From an uncultured Senegalimassilia sp. (GTDB taxonomy: Bacteria; Actinomycetota; Coriobacteriia; Coriobacteriales; Eggerthellaceae): DNA of 6,230 nt. This document shows, piece by piece, positions 5,776 through 6,230 of this stretch (positions are counted from its first letter, which is position 1; each line of letters begins with the position of its first letter). Position numbers and translations under genes: made by a program. The notes beneath the pieces are model-generated. The model was not told the DNA's origin. It saw nothing but the letters and a program-made list of their open reading frames with translations, and did no database searches. The stretch spans positions 1 to 6,230 of the forward strand of contig CALEWN010000137.1 in NCBI GenBank assembly GCA_937925385.1, written 5' to 3'.

Positions 5776-6230
5776 ATGCACAACCGCACTACCGCGCACG
5801 CCTCCGCCATAGCCGCCGGCGTGCTCCTTGCGCTGTTTGCCGCGCTCACGGTTTCGCTGGTGTTCGTAGACCGCCAACCTATCGCCGGCGATGGCAGCTT
5901 GGTGGGCCTTGCCACCTTCAACCTTGACGCACGCGCCATCCTCGGGCAGAGCGACCTCATGGAGAAACTGTCCAACGTCCTGCTCATCGTGCCCGCCATC
6001 GGCGCGCTCATGCTCGCCATAGTCGGCTGCAAGCAGCTAATCCGTTCCCGAAGCTGCGGCGGGGTCGATCGCGATCTTTGGCTGTTGCTGGGAACCTACG
6101 GCGCCATGCTGGTGCTATATGTGCTGTTCAACTGCATCTCGCCCAACAACCGGCCCACCCTGGAGGACGGCGTTTGCGAGCCGTCGTTCCCCTCGTCGCA
6201 CACGCTGCTTGCCGTCACCATGTGCGGCAC
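5776..6230 (+). CDS. PAP2-superfamily membrane phosphatase, C-terminus outside window
   Basis: An open frame of 151 complete codons running off the window edge, starting MHNRTTAHASAIAAGVLLAL. Predicted membrane segments are about 11-31, 65-85 and 101-120. The type-2 phosphatidic acid phosphatase motifs follow. The first is FNCISPNNRP (118-127), where R126-P127 are conserved but the usual Lys seven residues before Arg is N119. The second is SFPSSHT (137-143), the PSGH-type motif with H142, the expected proton donor. The third motif (SRX5HX3D) would lie beyond the window. Family members remove phosphate from lipid phosphates or undecaprenyl pyrophosphate at the membrane. The Lys change resembles a divergent PAP2 subgroup, so substrate and activity are uncertain. 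ATG 5776 is chosen because GGGAG (5766-5770) lies five bases upstream and a good promoter precedes it. Confidence 0.82.
   Translation, partial: MHNRTTAHASAIAAGVLLALFAALTVSLVFVDRQPIAGDGSLVGLATFNLDARAILGQSDLMEKLSNVLLIVPAIGALMLAIVGCKQLIRSRSCGGVDRDLWLLLGTYGAMLVLYVLFNCISPNNRPTLEDGVCEPSFPSSHTLLAVTMCG

Noticed and set aside
5417..5812. 131-codon open frame on the plus strand
   Set aside because: It starts at a TTG inside the REP-like palindrome, has no ribosome binding site, crosses the inverted repeats and the PAP2 promoter, and overlaps the better PAP2 start. It shows no recognisable domain.
1..6230. CRISPR array, tRNA, rRNA, toxin-antitoxin or phage-defence system
   Set aside because: No regularly spaced direct repeats, cloverleaf, rRNA-like stretch or known defence domain was seen on either strand.

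Overview
The window is GC-rich DNA with tightly packed genes, strong AGGAGG-type ribosome binding sites and codons mostly ending in G or C. The gene set is a pyridoxamine kinase, a TatD-associated radical SAM protein, a zinc-ribbon/VWA/YARHG membrane protein and a lipoprotein amidase, with abundant GGGGAC-type palindromes. This suggests an anaerobic gut actinobacterium of the Coriobacteriia, perhaps Eggerthellaceae. That placement is inferred from overall character; there is no rRNA or other marker gene here.

Layout. (1) 1-1750, plus strand: a near-perfect -10 box, a pyridoxal/pyridoxamine kinase (51-911) and a TatD-family-associated radical SAM protein (1044-1682). A 12-bp perfect hairpin terminator (1719-1748) follows and lies between convergent genes. 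(2) 1775-4158, minus strand: a probable two-gene operon. The upstream gene encodes a secreted lipoprotein N-acetylmuramoyl-L-alanine amidase (4158 to 3337). Fifty-one bases later comes a membrane-anchored zinc-ribbon/VWA/YARHG protein (3285 to 1775), whose reading frame is broken by an apparent one-base loss near 2321-2335. (3) 4159-4416: a divergent intergenic region with a plausible promoter facing each way. (4) 4417-5355, plus strand: a small YbjQ-family protein and a Nudix hydrolase, separated by a GC-rich hairpin region. (5) 5356-5775: about 420 bases without a credible gene. It holds a long GGGGACGGAGG palindrome resembling REP elements, a second 19-bp inverted repeat with a third diverged copy, and a good sigma70-like promoter at its right end. 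(6) 5776 to the window edge: the start of a PAP2-type membrane phosphatase.

Functionally, the amidase and the VWA/YARHG protein look like a cell-envelope module, acting on or sensing peptidoglycan, and the PAP2 protein is also likely to act in the envelope. The kinase (vitamin B6 salvage), Nudix enzyme and YbjQ protein are housekeeping or accessory metabolism genes with no evident link to one another. I see no CRISPR array, tRNA, rRNA, transposase or recognisable defence system. The most notable items are the frameshifted VWA gene, the repeat-rich intergenic island at 5356-5720, and the non-canonical active-site residues in the PAP2 protein and possibly the amidase.
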